Origin: UBA11346 sp038060575
Lineage (GTDB): Bacteria; Planctomycetota; UBA11346
Length of the DNA: 64,000 nt
Assembly (NCBI GenBank): GCA_964652775.1
Contig: CAZZAM010000002.1
Span: forward strand, 189,632-253,631
Direction of reading: 5' to 3'
This document shows, one piece after another, positions 1-9,406 of the stretch. A model generated the notes under the pieces. The model had not been told where the DNA came from and made no database searches. It saw only the letters and a list, made by a program, of their open reading frames with translations. Within the stretch, counting starts at the first letter, position 1, and each line of letters starts with the position of its first letter. The position numbers were made by a program, and so were the translations under genes.

Positions 1-1347
1 GCCCGGATAGACCGACGCGTTGATCGGGCGATAGGTTGCGTCCCAACTGCGGTTGTCGGCCCCCGGATCCGACGCGTGCCAGATGCCCCACTCTGGCAGG
101 CCGATGTCGGCGGCAGTGTACGGAACCAGCTTCGCACGCTTGTCGGGATGCCACTTCGGACCGTTCGTGACATCGACCTCCGCCTGACTGACGTAGAAGG
201 TCTGGTCATCTTCCTGGAAACGCGTCTTCCAGTTGCCGACATCCTGCATGTGCGAGTCGTTCAGCATGGCCCCGGCAAACAGAATCGGCCACTTACGACC
301 CAGCAAATGTCCGCCGTTGGCGGGCCAGTTGCCGCCGTGATCGGCAATGCCAGCAAGGTCGATGCCATACTGAACGAATTCGATGAGCAGTTTGTCCTTG
401 CTCGGCTGTCCAGGCAGTTTCGTAAAATCGAGATGCAACATCAATGCGGCCTGGATCATCACGTGTCCCATGTGCTGCCCATAATTGGGCATGTTTTCTG
501 ACGGATGCACCATCGCGCCAAGGTATTGATGCACGTGGTCGATCCACGGGCGTTCCATCTGTTTTTCCAAAGTCGCCACAGCGGGCGTGTCCGCTACCGG
601 AGTCAGATTCTTGAGTTTGCTGCGATCGAGCTGCGCGACGTTGAACTTCACCGCTTTGTCATCGCCCACATACGGTGGTCGAAAGCTGCCTGCGGGCGGC
701 GCTGCTGACAGCACGGTGAGGACGGCGCCAGCACGCGTCACTGGACGCGGTGCCTTGGTGCCACCGTTGAATCCGGGAATACCCGGCTCCGCATCCGTGG
801 CCGAGCGATACAGCCAACTCACCATCGAGACGAGGCTGGAGTTCGGCTGCAGGTTTAGCGGACGTTCAGCCGCGATCGGCTGGCCCTCGACCAGCGCCGC
901 ATTCAGGTTGGCCTGGTACGAGCCCACGCGACTGTCATAGCCCTGCTTGTCATTCGTGCCGGGATTCACCATCGATCCATCTTCACCCGGCTTAGGGGTG
1001 AAGCCTGGAGCATGCAGATCTGTCGTGATACCAACGATGCGCACCGGACCGATCACCCAGTGATCGCCATTCGCAAACGTGCCGCTGCCGACTGGCTCGG
1101 CGAATGTCCAGGTGATGCCATGTTGGGTCAGCCTGACAACCCGGCCGTGGGGTGCTTCCACAACCGCCACCGGTGCCGTCTTCGGCGTATCGGGCGTTGC
1201 CACTGCCTTGACCGGAGTCGGAGCAGCAACAACTGGGGCTGGTTCCACTGGTGGTGTGGGCGCGACCTCGCTCTTACTTGAGCACGCGGCGCAGACGAGC
1301 GTGATGAACACAGCGTAGGTAATCAGAGCATTGGCGTGGAGTGACAT
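1..1347 (-). CDS. Secreted protein of unknown function, C-terminus cut by window edge
   Basis: An uninterrupted reading frame runs on the minus strand from an ATG at 1347 to the first base of the window, about 449 codons, so the C-terminus is missing. The start follows an AAGG-type ribosome site. The N-terminus is a short hydrophobic segment ending in a Cys (VCAAC), a weak lipobox, then a Pro/Ala/Val-rich linker of about 45 residues typical of exported proteins. The remainder is globular, rich in Trp, His and Asp, and contains HGGNWPANGGH and HVHQYLGAM. I do not recognise a family. It lies downstream of a deacetylase and a sulfatase on the same strand, so a surface role in polysaccharide handling is plausible but only inferred. 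Confidence 0.65.
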   Translation of the reverse strand, partial: MSLHANALITYAVFITLVCAACSSKSEVAPTPPVEPAPVVAAPTPVKAVATPDTPKTAPVAVVEAPHGRVVRLTQHGITWTFAEPVGSGTFANGDHWVIGPVRIVGITTDLHAPGFTPKPGEDGSMVNPGTNDKQGYDSRVGSYQANLNAALVEGQPIAAERPLNLQPNSSLVSMVSWLYRSATDAEPGIPGFNGGTKAPRPVTRAGAVLTVLSAAPPAGSFRPPYVGDDKAVKFNVAQLDRSKLKNLTPVADTPAVATLEKQMERPWIDHVHQYLGAMVHPSENMPNYGQHMGHVMIQAALMLHLDFTKLPGQPSKDKLLIEFVQYGIDLAGIADHGGNWPANGGHLLGRKWPILFAGAMLNDSHMQDVGNWKTRFQEDDQTFYVSQAEVDVTNGPKWHPDKRAKLVPYTAADIGLPEWGIWHASDPGADNRSWDATYRPINASVYPG

Positions 1348-1498
1348 GAAACGAAGCCTTTCAGCGCATGCATTGCTGTGGCGGAGTATCAGCGCAGCAT
1401 TTGTCGCATGCTGATTGGAACGACGATACTTCTGAACGTTTCTGAATTCTCAATCTGTTTTCTATGGCCATTGCTTGGCGCATCGGACGGTCGCGCGG

Positions 1499-2266
1499 TC
1501 AGCCAATCGCGAATTCGACATCGGCGAACGAGCGCAGACGAATGCCGTGGCGATCAACCTGGGCGCGGATATCTGGGTCGATGAGTACCGCCAGGTCAGC
1601 GACACGATACGGCTCGCCCCAAGCGCGCCCTGGCGTGAGCGACGACAATTCCGCTCCTGCTTGCCCACAGTGTCCAACCAAGAGATGCACGCCCGGCGTC
1701 AAGTTCGCGAGTTGGTCGAGCAACCACGCTTTTTTCACTGACGCATCACGATCACTGAGCATCAGGATGGACGTGAGCGGAAACGCGCCGGTATTCTCGG
1801 ACCATATCGAGCGCTTTTCGTAACGCCTGGTCATCTCGTCATAGGCCGCGACGGAGATCGAACCCATGTGGTGATCCTGGTGCGTATGTACCAGGCCGGT
1901 CGCCAGCAGACGGTCGGTCTGCGCGGCCAGTTCAGCAACCACCTCGTCATGACGCGCCGCTGCGCGTACGGCTTTAATCGTTGAATGGAAATATCCCTCG
2001 GCGGTCATCAGCGACGGCGCGCGCGTCAGCGGACCCCAGCGCATGTTGTCCCACTCGCAAGTCAGCGTGTAATGGATGCCGACCGGAATGCAGTGGCGCT
2101 TCGCTAATTCGGCTGCTTCGCAAAACCACGGACAAGGAACCATCAGCGTACTCTGCGTCAGGATGCCTTCGTTGAATGCCTGCACGATGCCCGCATTAAT
2201 GGAGTGGCACATGCCGAAGTCATCGCTGACGACGATCAACTGTGTTGTTCCGGGCGCTGTGGTCAT
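1499..2266 (-). CDS. YdjC/ChbG-type carbohydrate deacetylase
   Basis: The 255-residue protein has the hallmarks of the YdjC/ChbG family of metal-dependent deacetylases: an early VVSDDFG motif (metal-binding Asp pair), a GIHYTLT segment with a metal-binding His, and a THQDHHMG motif in mid-protein. Characterised members remove N-acetyl groups from chito-oligosaccharides. There is no signal peptide, so it should act in the cytoplasm on imported sugar. It starts 21 bp after the stop of the sulfatase gene upstream on the same strand, so the two are probably co-transcribed. The exact substrate cannot be read from the sequence; the sulfatase and lyase neighbours suggest a sulfated or acetylated glycan rather than chitin. 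Confidence 0.85.
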   Translation of the reverse strand: MTTAPGTTQLIVVSDDFGMCHSINAGIVQAFNEGILTQSTLMVPCPWFCEAAELAKRHCIPVGIHYTLTCEWDNMRWGPLTRAPSLMTAEGYFHSTIKAVRAAARHDEVVAELAAQTDRLLATGLVHTHQDHHMGSISVAAYDEMTRRYEKRSIWSENTGAFPLTSILMLSDRDASVKKAWLLDQLANLTPGVHLLVGHCGQAGAELSSLTPGRAWGEPYRVADLAVLIDPDIRAQVDRHGIRLRSFADVEFAIG

Positions 2267-2287
2267 CTTCGGCTTTCGGATGGTGGC

Positions 2288-3568
2288 TCAGGCGCGGTTG
2301 AGCAAAAACGGATCCCGCTCGCGCGTGAGGTGCTGCAACAGCTTGTCGCGTAGTTCTGTCTTGGTGCCAGCCGACGCCGCAGCGCCAGCGAGGTTGCGCG
2401 TTTCCCACGGATCCTTGGCGAGATGGTACATCTCCTCCTCACCGCCGCTGGCCAGGATGTATTTCCACTCGCGGGTGCGGATCGCGCGTAGTGCGGGCGT
2501 TGCCTTACCGTTGGTTGTGCTTTCGAAGAAGAGTCCGTCCGGATCCGCCAGCGGCTGGCCACGAACCGCTGGCAACAGACTGCGTCCGGGCAACGCCGGA
2601 TCGGCTGCCACTCCAGCGAGATCAAGAATCGTCGGCGCAATGTCGATGTGGCTGGCCAGCGCGTCGCTGACGAAGGCCGCAGAGCCCTTCAGACGCGCGT
2701 CCTCCTGGGTGTTATTCCTGCCCAGCCGACGTGTTTCCGGTGGCGCGACAACCAGCGGAATGCGCATCGAGGCATCGTACAACGACAGGCCCTTGAATGG
2801 ACGTCCGTGCTCGCCGCCGAAGTCGCCGTGGTCGGTCGAGAAAATCACCCAGGTATTTGAGGCAAATCCGGAGCACGTGAGTTCAGCCAGTAATTCACCA
2901 ATGAATGCATCAACCCGCTCAACGCGCTCCTTGTAGAAGCGGCGGTAGTAGGTCCAGCGTCCGGATGACCAATTCGGCCGTGGCGGAATGTAGCCGCGCA
3001 TGATCGGACGATCGGCGTCGCTGGCGTCGATGTTGCCGAATGGTGATGGGGCCGGTGCATCCTCGTGCTCTGGATCAAGAAAATAAATGTCGTGCGGATC
3101 GAGGAACGACACCACCTGATAGAATGGCCGACTGTGAATGATCCAATCGCGGTTGCGCCAGAAGCGACTCGTCTCGGTCAGCGTTGATGGATCGTGCGAG
3201 TTCTCGTACGCGACCTCGAAGCCGTAGTTTTTCAGATCACCCTTCAGATGTGACTTACCGTGGTACACCGTCTGATAGCCAACTGCCTGCATGCGGCGCG
3301 CCGTCGTCGGCAAGCTTTCACTCAGCGGGGGCGAGGAATTGCACGGCACGCCACAACGGCTGGGATACAAGCCGACTTGGAGCGATGCTCGTGCCGGGGC
3401 GCAGATCGGATTGTTGCAGAAAGCATTGCTGAATGTCACGCCGCGCCGGACCAACGAGTCCATCGCCGGTGTGCGCACGCCAAAGTTATTCACATGCGCT
3501 GAGATGGTGTCGTAACGTTGCTGATCAGTCAGAACGACGAGGATGTTCGGTCGATTGTCGGCGGGCAT
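2288..3568 (-). CDS. S1-family sulfatase, Cys-type
   Basis: A 426-residue S1-type sulfatase. The N-terminal strand NILVVLTDQQRYDT carries the first metal ligand, and the formylglycine motif CAPAR (C56-R60) fits C-x-P-x-R, where the Cys is converted to formylglycine. A later STDHGDFGGEHG segment supplies the remaining metal ligands. No signal peptide is evident, so it is cytoplasmic or exported by another route. The ATG at 3568 has a GGAG ribosome site six bases upstream. It heads a minus-strand pair with the YdjC-type deacetylase. The family hydrolyses sulfate esters; the sugar is unknown, but the context (PL22-like lyase, three other sulfatases, esterases) points to a sulfated polysaccharide breakdown product. 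Confidence 0.92.
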   Translation of the reverse strand: MPADNRPNILVVLTDQQRYDTISAHVNNFGVRTPAMDSLVRRGVTFSNAFCNNPICAPARASLQVGLYPSRCGVPCNSSPPLSESLPTTARRMQAVGYQTVYHGKSHLKGDLKNYGFEVAYENSHDPSTLTETSRFWRNRDWIIHSRPFYQVVSFLDPHDIYFLDPEHEDAPAPSPFGNIDASDADRPIMRGYIPPRPNWSSGRWTYYRRFYKERVERVDAFIGELLAELTCSGFASNTWVIFSTDHGDFGGEHGRPFKGLSLYDASMRIPLVVAPPETRRLGRNNTQEDARLKGSAAFVSDALASHIDIAPTILDLAGVAADPALPGRSLLPAVRGQPLADPDGLFFESTTNGKATPALRAIRTREWKYILASGGEEEMYHLAKDPWETRNLAGAAASAGTKTELRDKLLQHLTRERDPFLLNRA

Positions 3569-3649
3569 CGGATCTCCGGGTCAACGTGAGGCTGGCCAAC
3601 GTTGTTCACGCGCCGTGCGACTCAACCTAAACCCAGCATTTGGAAAAAT

Positions 3650-3796
3650 CCAAGGCAACCGCAGAGGCGCAGAGGCCGCTGAGATCACAGAGGAGCGCGA
3701 CATGGGGTTGTCACCCCGCAGGCGATCGCTGCCGTGGACAAGCGACTCTCGCAACTTCAATCCTCTGCGGCCTCTGCGCCTCTGCGGTTGCCTTGG
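3650..3796. repeat. Palindromic repeat family A, copy 1
   Basis: Arms of about 40 bp (outer CCAAGGCAACCGCAGAGG and its complement) flank a variable centre. It sits in the gap between the TIM-barrel lipoprotein and sulfatase genes. The family recurs at 39510, 44548, 56573, 62211 and, cut by the window end, at 63970. Confidence 0.9.
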
Positions 3797-3824
3797 ATTG
3801 CGCTTTCAAGGCTCAAACGAACAG

Positions 3825-5105
3825 CTACGGCTTGATTTCGTACAGGTGGACGTCCCAGTCGTTGAACGCGTCTTCGAACTTGCCACCAGTCAGCGCGATC
3901 GTGCGATTTTCGCCCAGCACCGTCACCGTCGCCGTCGTGGTGCCCGGCACGGTGATCGTCGCCTTGGTGTCGCCTGGGCGCATCGCCACCGCAAAGACAT
4001 GCGTGGTTGTGCCATTCACCTTGGTCATTGCTGCCACAGGTACCTCGGCGTTCGCTGACACCACGGTTGCCGGAGTCGCTGATGATGGGCTGTTCAGCAC
4101 CGGAGCCAACTCGTGGATCTGTTTATTCGTGCGCGTTACCTCGGCCAGCATCTCCGCATCTTGGAGAAGTGCGTGTTCGTTGAACGGCTTGAACTGGTGA
4201 ACGAAGTACACCAGGCCCATGCTGCCATGAATCAAGCTCATCCACACTTCGGCGCGGGTGTCGCGTGGACGCGGCTTGCGACTGAGATCGGAAATCGCGG
4301 TACACTCGATGCAGTTCCACACGATCTTGCGGTCGTTTGACCACGTGCGTAAATTGGAAACCCCCTTGGGAACCAGCCAGAGGTTGCCCTTAACCTCCTT
4401 CTTGTCGTCGCAGGCAGGATAAATGTCGAAGCTACCGATGTCGCAGCCCTTGAGATATTCCGGAATGTCTTCGGTTTTTCCGGTGCGGTCGCCGCGCCCA
4501 GGCCATTGCTCGTAGGCGACATCGACACTCATGTTGAGGAACACCGGCCGCCGCGGATCCTTGGCCTTGATCGCTTGGTAGTCGCGGACGATCCACGCTG
4601 GCGGAATGCCGATCCCCCAACCTTTGTAGGGCTTGTCCGGACCGAGGTCGTCGTACAGCCCAGGCCAGGCGGCCTGGAGTTTTTTCACGTCGCTATTCCA
4701 GAACTTTTTGAAATCACGAGCCATGTCTGGCTCGTCGTCGTGCGCCCACGCCACAATCAGCGGATCGTCGATGTGCGCGAGACCAACCTCGTTCTGTTCG
4801 CAAATCACCGGCATGTTGTGTTTCTTCAGCGTCGCCAACTGCGCTTCGGTCGGCCCTTGATACAATCCAATGTACAGATTGATGCCCGCCGCCTGGAAGC
4901 GCGGAGCATTGCTCGGGCTCTGCAACCACACCGCGATCGGGAAAAAGTCCTTGGCGCGATTGGGGCCTAGCTCCCAGCGTTGATACGGATTGCCGACTGC
5001 GCCGGCATTAACTGATTCCGGTTGAGCGGAACCCTCTGCGGCATTGAGCGGTTGTTGCTGGCAACCAACAGCGAAGAGGATTGTTAGCAGTGTGCGGCTC
5101 AGCAT
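3825..5105 (-). CDS. TIM-barrel glycosidase-like lipoprotein
   Basis: A 426-residue protein with an N-terminal signal peptide ending in FAVGC (Cys15), a plausible lipobox, so probably membrane-anchored. The body has features of glycoside-hydrolase-type barrels: GINLYIGLYQGP, then WAHDDEPD with acidic residues where such enzymes keep catalytic carboxylates, GSFDIYPACD, and WMSLIHGSMGLVYFVHQFKP. The last 80 or so residues look like a small beta-sandwich. The ATG at 5105 has AGAGGA upstream. It lies between a PL22-like lyase gene and a sulfatase gene, all on the minus strand. I infer a glycosidase; the family number and substrate are not determinable by eye. Confidence 0.7.
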   Translation of the reverse strand: MLSRTLLTILFAVGCQQQPLNAAEGSAQPESVNAGAVGNPYQRWELGPNRAKDFFPIAVWLQSPSNAPRFQAAGINLYIGLYQGPTEAQLATLKKHNMPVICEQNEVGLAHIDDPLIVAWAHDDEPDMARDFKKFWNSDVKKLQAAWPGLYDDLGPDKPYKGWGIGIPPAWIVRDYQAIKAKDPRRPVFLNMSVDVAYEQWPGRGDRTGKTEDIPEYLKGCDIGSFDIYPACDDKKEVKGNLWLVPKGVSNLRTWSNDRKIVWNCIECTAISDLSRKPRPRDTRAEVWMSLIHGSMGLVYFVHQFKPFNEHALLQDAEMLAEVTRTNKQIHELAPVLNSPSSATPATVVSANAEVPVAAMTKVNGTTTHVFAVAMRPGDTKATITVPGTTTATVTVLGENRTIALTGGKFEDAFNDWDVHLYEIKP

Positions 5106-5236
5106 GGGAAGTCCTCTTTTCCGGGGGGCTGGCCCCGATCATTTGCTCACATCGCTATCGGCAATGCCTGGTTTGCCGAACCCCAAGCACGGAACTCGCC
5201 ACCGGCGTGTCGGATTCTGCACGACGGGCCCCTGCT

Positions 5237-6409
5237 TCAACCGGTCTTCGGCACGCCGATGCGATACACCGCACGGCGACCACTGACGTCCGAAGTAAAC
5301 AGCACATGTTGGCCAGTGTGATCGAAGATCGGATGCGGATGCGCGTCCTGGCTTTTCCACGACGAGCCATGGCGGCAGAGCGGGGTCCACGCAATCGTTT
5401 TGGCCTGCCAATCAACCCGCTGCAAACTGATCCACACGCCGCAGGTCGAGCTAACCGCGTCACCGATCGGATCGTCGGCCTGCTGATAGTAGCCGTCAGA
5501 CACCAACAGGTTGCCGGTCGGATCAGCGGTAAAGTGGCCGTAGCGCTTCCAGCCGGTTGGCAACGCAACTTCGCTGAGTGCGCCGGAATCACGCTGCCAA
5601 CGTCCGACGAAGCTTGCGCCGTGATTGAATCCACCGTGATAGAACGCACAGCGGCCGCCGTCGGCCCACATTTCGTGGCAGGCCCAATCGTCGCGCGAGC
5701 GACCTGGCCCTTCGCTACGCAGTCGGTGGTGCTGCTTGCCGTCCCACAACCACATCCGGCGAATACCGCGCTCCGTCGCGGTCCACTCGTGATTGTAGAG
5801 AATGCGGGAATTGTCATCCGGCGCGAATTGCACGTGCGTCACCCAACCGCGTGGCACAACGGCGCACGCGACCTCGACTCCGCTCTGGGTGTCGAAAACT
5901 CGCAGGTAGGAATTCAGGCCTTCGGCAACCACCCGCGCATCAATATTGTGATCAGGTTTGTTGTTGGTGATCGGACCGTCCAACGCACGCGCATCCGTGG
6001 TCGGCACGCACACATAGCGTCCATCGCCACTGACGTGCGTGAACGCGGTCACTTGGCCATCGGGAATTTGCGCCAGCACACGAATGGCACCGTCGAGGTC
6101 GACCGCGCGCAGCTCGCGGCCTTGGATGTAGTAGGCAATGCCGCGTGGCGCATCGAGGCTGATACTGGCGCGCGCAAAGCCGACGCCCGGACGACCGTCG
6201 AAATACACGTAGGACTTTAACCAGCCTTCGCGGTTGTCGGTCAACACGCGCTCGCGACCACTCGACAGATCGCGCGCCACCAAATTGGGATCGCCACTGC
6301 GATCGCTGATCATCACTAGCGTTCGCCCGTCGCTGGTCAGACTCGTCGAGGTGAAGTACAGCAGTTGATTATTACCCGGACTATCGGCGGTAAGGCAGGT
6401 GGTTTCCAT
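5237..6409 (-). CDS. Oligogalacturonate-lyase-like beta-propeller (PL22)
   Basis: At 390 residues this matches the usual length of PL22 oligogalacturonate lyases (about 388). Beta-propeller blades are recognisable (TSDGRTLVMISDRSGDPNL early, DHTGQHVLFTSDVSGRRAVYRI at the end). The manganese ligands described for the Yersinia enzyme (a His plus a Gln-x-x-His-x-His cluster) align with H292 and Q354-D-A-H357-P-H359, and its catalytic-base His with H245 in ACHEMW. There is no signal peptide, as expected for a cytoplasmic enzyme that splits unsaturated di- and oligo-galacturonates. Its presence implies uronic-acid-containing oligosaccharides. The next genes on the strand are a glycosidase-like lipoprotein and a sulfatase; a sulfatase diverges 75 bp upstream. 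The alignment is from memory. Confidence 0.85.
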   Translation of the reverse strand: METTCLTADSPGNNQLLYFTSTSLTSDGRTLVMISDRSGDPNLVARDLSSGRERVLTDNREGWLKSYVYFDGRPGVGFARASISLDAPRGIAYYIQGRELRAVDLDGAIRVLAQIPDGQVTAFTHVSGDGRYVCVPTTDARALDGPITNNKPDHNIDARVVAEGLNSYLRVFDTQSGVEVACAVVPRGWVTHVQFAPDDNSRILYNHEWTATERGIRRMWLWDGKQHHRLRSEGPGRSRDDWACHEMWADGGRCAFYHGGFNHGASFVGRWQRDSGALSEVALPTGWKRYGHFTADPTGNLLVSDGYYQQADDPIGDAVSSTCGVWISLQRVDWQAKTIAWTPLCRHGSSWKSQDAHPHPIFDHTGQHVLFTSDVSGRRAVYRIGVPKTG

Positions 6410-6484
6410 GCCGTGAGACTAGGTGATGCGTCTGGGCTACAAATCAAAAGCGGCGACCGTGTTAGTTTGTGATTCAATGAACTC

Positions 6485-7942
6485 ATGGTAGCTACTCGCA
6501 TGGGAACCACACTGCCGACTGCCAGTCTGAGCCGCCCCAATGTGTTGCTGATCATCGGTGAAGACATCGGTATGCACCTCAGTTGTTATGGCGATCCCGA
6601 TGCACGAACACCGACGCTTGATCGCCTGGCTCGTGATGGGATGCGCGCGACGCGGGCCTTCACTCACGCTCCTGTGTGTGCGCCATCGCGCTCGGGATTC
6701 ATCACCGGCTGTTATCCCTACAGCATTGGCAGCCATCACATGCGCTCGACGCTGATCAATCCGCCGCCGATGTTCACCCGTGTGTTGAAAGATGCTGGCT
6801 GGCATGTCAGCTGGCCATCAAAGACGGACTTCAATTTTGCGATGCCTGATCGCGACATCACCGACATGCGCGATTGGACCCAGGAGGGATTCCCAGCCCA
6901 AGGGCCGTGGTTCTGCTACACCAATATTTTCTCCACCCATGAATCCTCCATGTGGCCACACAACGAGGGGGCAGCGAAGGCTCGCGCCGAGTTGGCTGCG
7001 CATGAGCGCATCGACCCCACCGCTATACGCGTACCGCCCTTTCTTCCCGACACGCCGGCGACCCGGGCTGATCTCACCCGTCACCACGAAAACGCCATTC
7101 TCCTTGATAAGCAGGTTGCTGGCATTCTCGCTCAACTCGATGCCTCGGGTCAGGCTGATAACACTATTGTTATCTTCATGGTCGATCACGGCGCTGGCAT
7201 TCCGCGCGGTAAACGCTGGTGTTATGATCTTGGCCTGCGTCTTCCGTTGATCGTTCGTTGGCCCAAGGGCATCAAGCCAAATACCGAGCACGCTGGACTG
7301 GTTGGTTGGGTTGATGTTGGTCCACAGATTCTGTCGTGGTGTGGCCTCGCACGTCCACAGCACATGCAGGGTCGGGTGTTTTGTGGCCCTGAGGCGACGA
7401 CACCTGAGCGGAGTTTCTGTTTCGGTGGTCGGGACCGCATGGATGAACAATTCGATCGCATCCGTTTTGCGCGTTCGCAGCGCTACCACTACATCCGCAA
7501 CTTTCATCCCGAGTTACCCTGGGCGCAGCGCAATCACTACATGGAAAACATGCCGACGATGAATGATTGGCGCCGACTCCATGCCGAAGGCGCGTTGAAT
7601 CCGGTGCAGGCGGCTTGGTTTGCCCGTCGCAAGCCGGTTGAAGAATTCTACGACTGCGACAGTGATCCGTGGCAAGTGCGCAACTTAGCAGACGATCCAG
7701 CGCACGCGGCGATTCTTGCCGAGCACCGCTCGGCACTGGAAATGCATCTTGCTGAAGTCGGTGATCTTGGTGCCGTCAGCGAGTGGGAGCTCATTCACCG
7801 GGGCCTCGTTGTTGATCGCATCAGCGAAGAGTATCACAACCGCGTCGAACCCTTGCCCGCGCCATACGATAATCTCGGCGGACCGTGGGGCGTTGATGGC
7901 AGGCTGAGGGTTGCTGGGCGCGGACCATCGACGAACGCATAG
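6485..7942 (+). CDS. S1-family sulfatase, Cys-type
   Basis: A 485-residue sulfatase with the motif CAPSR (C65-R69 from the first ATG), an N-terminal NVLLIIGEDIG strand carrying metal ligands, and a central MVDHGAG ligand segment. The layout is like heparan-N-sulfatase-type enzymes, but that is only a resemblance. There is no clear signal peptide. The ATG at 6485 is used; an in-frame ATG at 6500 is an alternative and neither has a strong ribosome site. The gene diverges from the PL22-like gene, so the 75-bp gap 6410-6484 should contain promoters for both. The C-terminal stretch EEFYDCDSDPWQVRNLADDP is the common sulfatase tail motif. Confidence 0.92.
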   Translation: MVATRMGTTLPTASLSRPNVLLIIGEDIGMHLSCYGDPDARTPTLDRLARDGMRATRAFTHAPVCAPSRSGFITGCYPYSIGSHHMRSTLINPPPMFTRVLKDAGWHVSWPSKTDFNFAMPDRDITDMRDWTQEGFPAQGPWFCYTNIFSTHESSMWPHNEGAAKARAELAAHERIDPTAIRVPPFLPDTPATRADLTRHHENAILLDKQVAGILAQLDASGQADNTIVIFMVDHGAGIPRGKRWCYDLGLRLPLIVRWPKGIKPNTEHAGLVGWVDVGPQILSWCGLARPQHMQGRVFCGPEATTPERSFCFGGRDRMDEQFDRIRFARSQRYHYIRNFHPELPWAQRNHYMENMPTMNDWRRLHAEGALNPVQAAWFARRKPVEEFYDCDSDPWQVRNLADDPAHAAILAEHRSALEMHLAEVGDLGAVSEWELIHRGLVVDRISEEYHNRVEPLPAPYDNLGGPWGVDGRLRVAGRGPSTNA

Positions 7943-7994
7943 ATCCGCGGTGGCGTTCGGGCGTGATCGTCAGTGTGTCCGCAGATGCGCCGGC

Positions 7995-9362
7995 TTATTT
8001 CTTGCCTTCTTCGCGTTTGCCAGGTTTCGCTTGCAGGCCTTCAGGGTAATCCTTGCCGTCACAACTCGCTGCCACTGAAGTCTGCCACGTTTCTAGTTGC
8101 TGGCGCAGGCGAGCCGCGATCGCGCCCTGCGTCGCAGCGACATTGGTCTTCTCCTGCGGATCAGCGGCCAGATCATACAAGGCCCAGGTATCGCCCGAGC
8201 GAAACAGTTTCCAGGTATTGTCGAGAATTGCCGCATCACCTGTGTTTGGCGACGGCGTGGTCTGCTGATTTTTCTGTAGTTCGCGTGCAAACCAGAAGCA
8301 GATTGGTTGCGGGCGCGTTGGCATCGCGCCGCGCAGCAACGGAGTCAGATCAATGCCATCTTGCGGCTGCGTTGTTCGGGATGGTTTCACGCCGGTGATC
8401 GCCAGCACCGTGAGCCGGATGTCGGTGGTCACCACGGGCACATCGCTGCGGCCAGGCTTCACCGTGCCGGGCCAGCACAGCATGCCCGGCACGCGCAGTC
8501 CGCCTTCGTACACATCCCCTTTGGAACCACGCAAGGGGCCACAACCCCCGTGGTCTGCGCTGCCGTTATCGCTGGTGAACCATAAGACGGTGTCCTTGGC
8601 AACACCGAGGCGCGACAATTCACTGCGGAGGTGACCAACCGCCCGATCAACGCCGAGCAGTTCGCCGAATTTCGCATTGCCACCACAAGCCAGTTGATCA
8701 GCGGGCAACGGCTTGAGCGGCACATGCGGACTGCCGAACCACACTACCGCGAAAAACGGGCGCTTGGCCGCGACTGACGCAGCAATGAAGGTGTTGGCCT
8801 GGGCAACGACGGCCTCGGAACCATCGCCGGTCGTTGCGATCGGTCCTTTGGTGGTGCCAAACGTCGTGTCGAGATCAAAGAAGTTGGAGACCGAGAAGTA
8901 GGTTTGAAATCCGAGCGCGGCGGGACCGAGCGGATCAGCGACGGCTAGTGGTTTACCCGGTCCATCGCGGCCGTCGAGATGCCACTTACCGAAATGGCCG
9001 GTGGCGTAGCCGGCTTCGGCCAAATCCTGCGATAACAGGCGTTCCTGCGCACGAATCGGGACGCCGAATTTCCACACGCCGTAGCGGAAGGGATGCCGAC
9101 CGGTAAGCACTGATCCGCGCGTCGGCGAGCAGACCGGCGCAGCGGCGTAGGCTCGATTAAACCACAGGCTTTCGCCAGCCATGCGATCAAGCTCCGGTGT
9201 CTGCAAGTTTGCACCTTGTGGATTCATGGCGCGATTGATGCCGATGTCGGCGATGCCCTGATCGTCGGTCATCACCAGGACGATGTTGGGTTTCGGCTCG
9301 CTGGCAGTCAGAGCGCAGGTAGCGCAGAGCGCGACGGTGAGTGGGCAGAGGTTAAAACGCAT
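7995..9362 (-). CDS. Secreted S1-family arylsulfatase-like enzyme
   Basis: 455 residues counted from the ATG at 9362, which has AGGA upstream and gives a clean signal peptide (MRFNLCPLTVALC to ALTASE). The mature protein begins PNIVLVMTDDQG, with metal-binding Asp residues, and carries the formylglycine motif CSPTR (C78-R82). A TSDNGSADHGG segment gives further metal ligands. Unlike the other sulfatases here it is clearly exported, so it would desulfate polymer or large oligomer outside the cytoplasm. An AraC-type regulator gene starts 44 bp away in the opposite direction, so the two probably share a control region. Confidence 0.93.
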   Translation of the reverse strand: MRFNLCPLTVALCATCALTASEPKPNIVLVMTDDQGIADIGINRAMNPQGANLQTPELDRMAGESLWFNRAYAAAPVCSPTRGSVLTGRHPFRYGVWKFGVPIRAQERLLSQDLAEAGYATGHFGKWHLDGRDGPGKPLAVADPLGPAALGFQTYFSVSNFFDLDTTFGTTKGPIATTGDGSEAVVAQANTFIAASVAAKRPFFAVVWFGSPHVPLKPLPADQLACGGNAKFGELLGVDRAVGHLRSELSRLGVAKDTVLWFTSDNGSADHGGCGPLRGSKGDVYEGGLRVPGMLCWPGTVKPGRSDVPVVTTDIRLTVLAITGVKPSRTTQPQDGIDLTPLLRGAMPTRPQPICFWFARELQKNQQTTPSPNTGDAAILDNTWKLFRSGDTWALYDLAADPQEKTNVAATQGAIAARLRQQLETWQTSVAASCDGKDYPEGLQAKPGKREEGKK

Positions 9363-9406
9363 GAGGGATTCCTGGCGGCCATCATGTACTGGAACAATGA
9401 ATCGCC

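Noticed and set aside
5081..6220. Long plus-strand frame of 379 codons opposite the PL22-like gene
   Set aside because: Antisense shadow in GC-rich DNA; no ribosome site or family match, while the minus strand has conserved motifs throughout.
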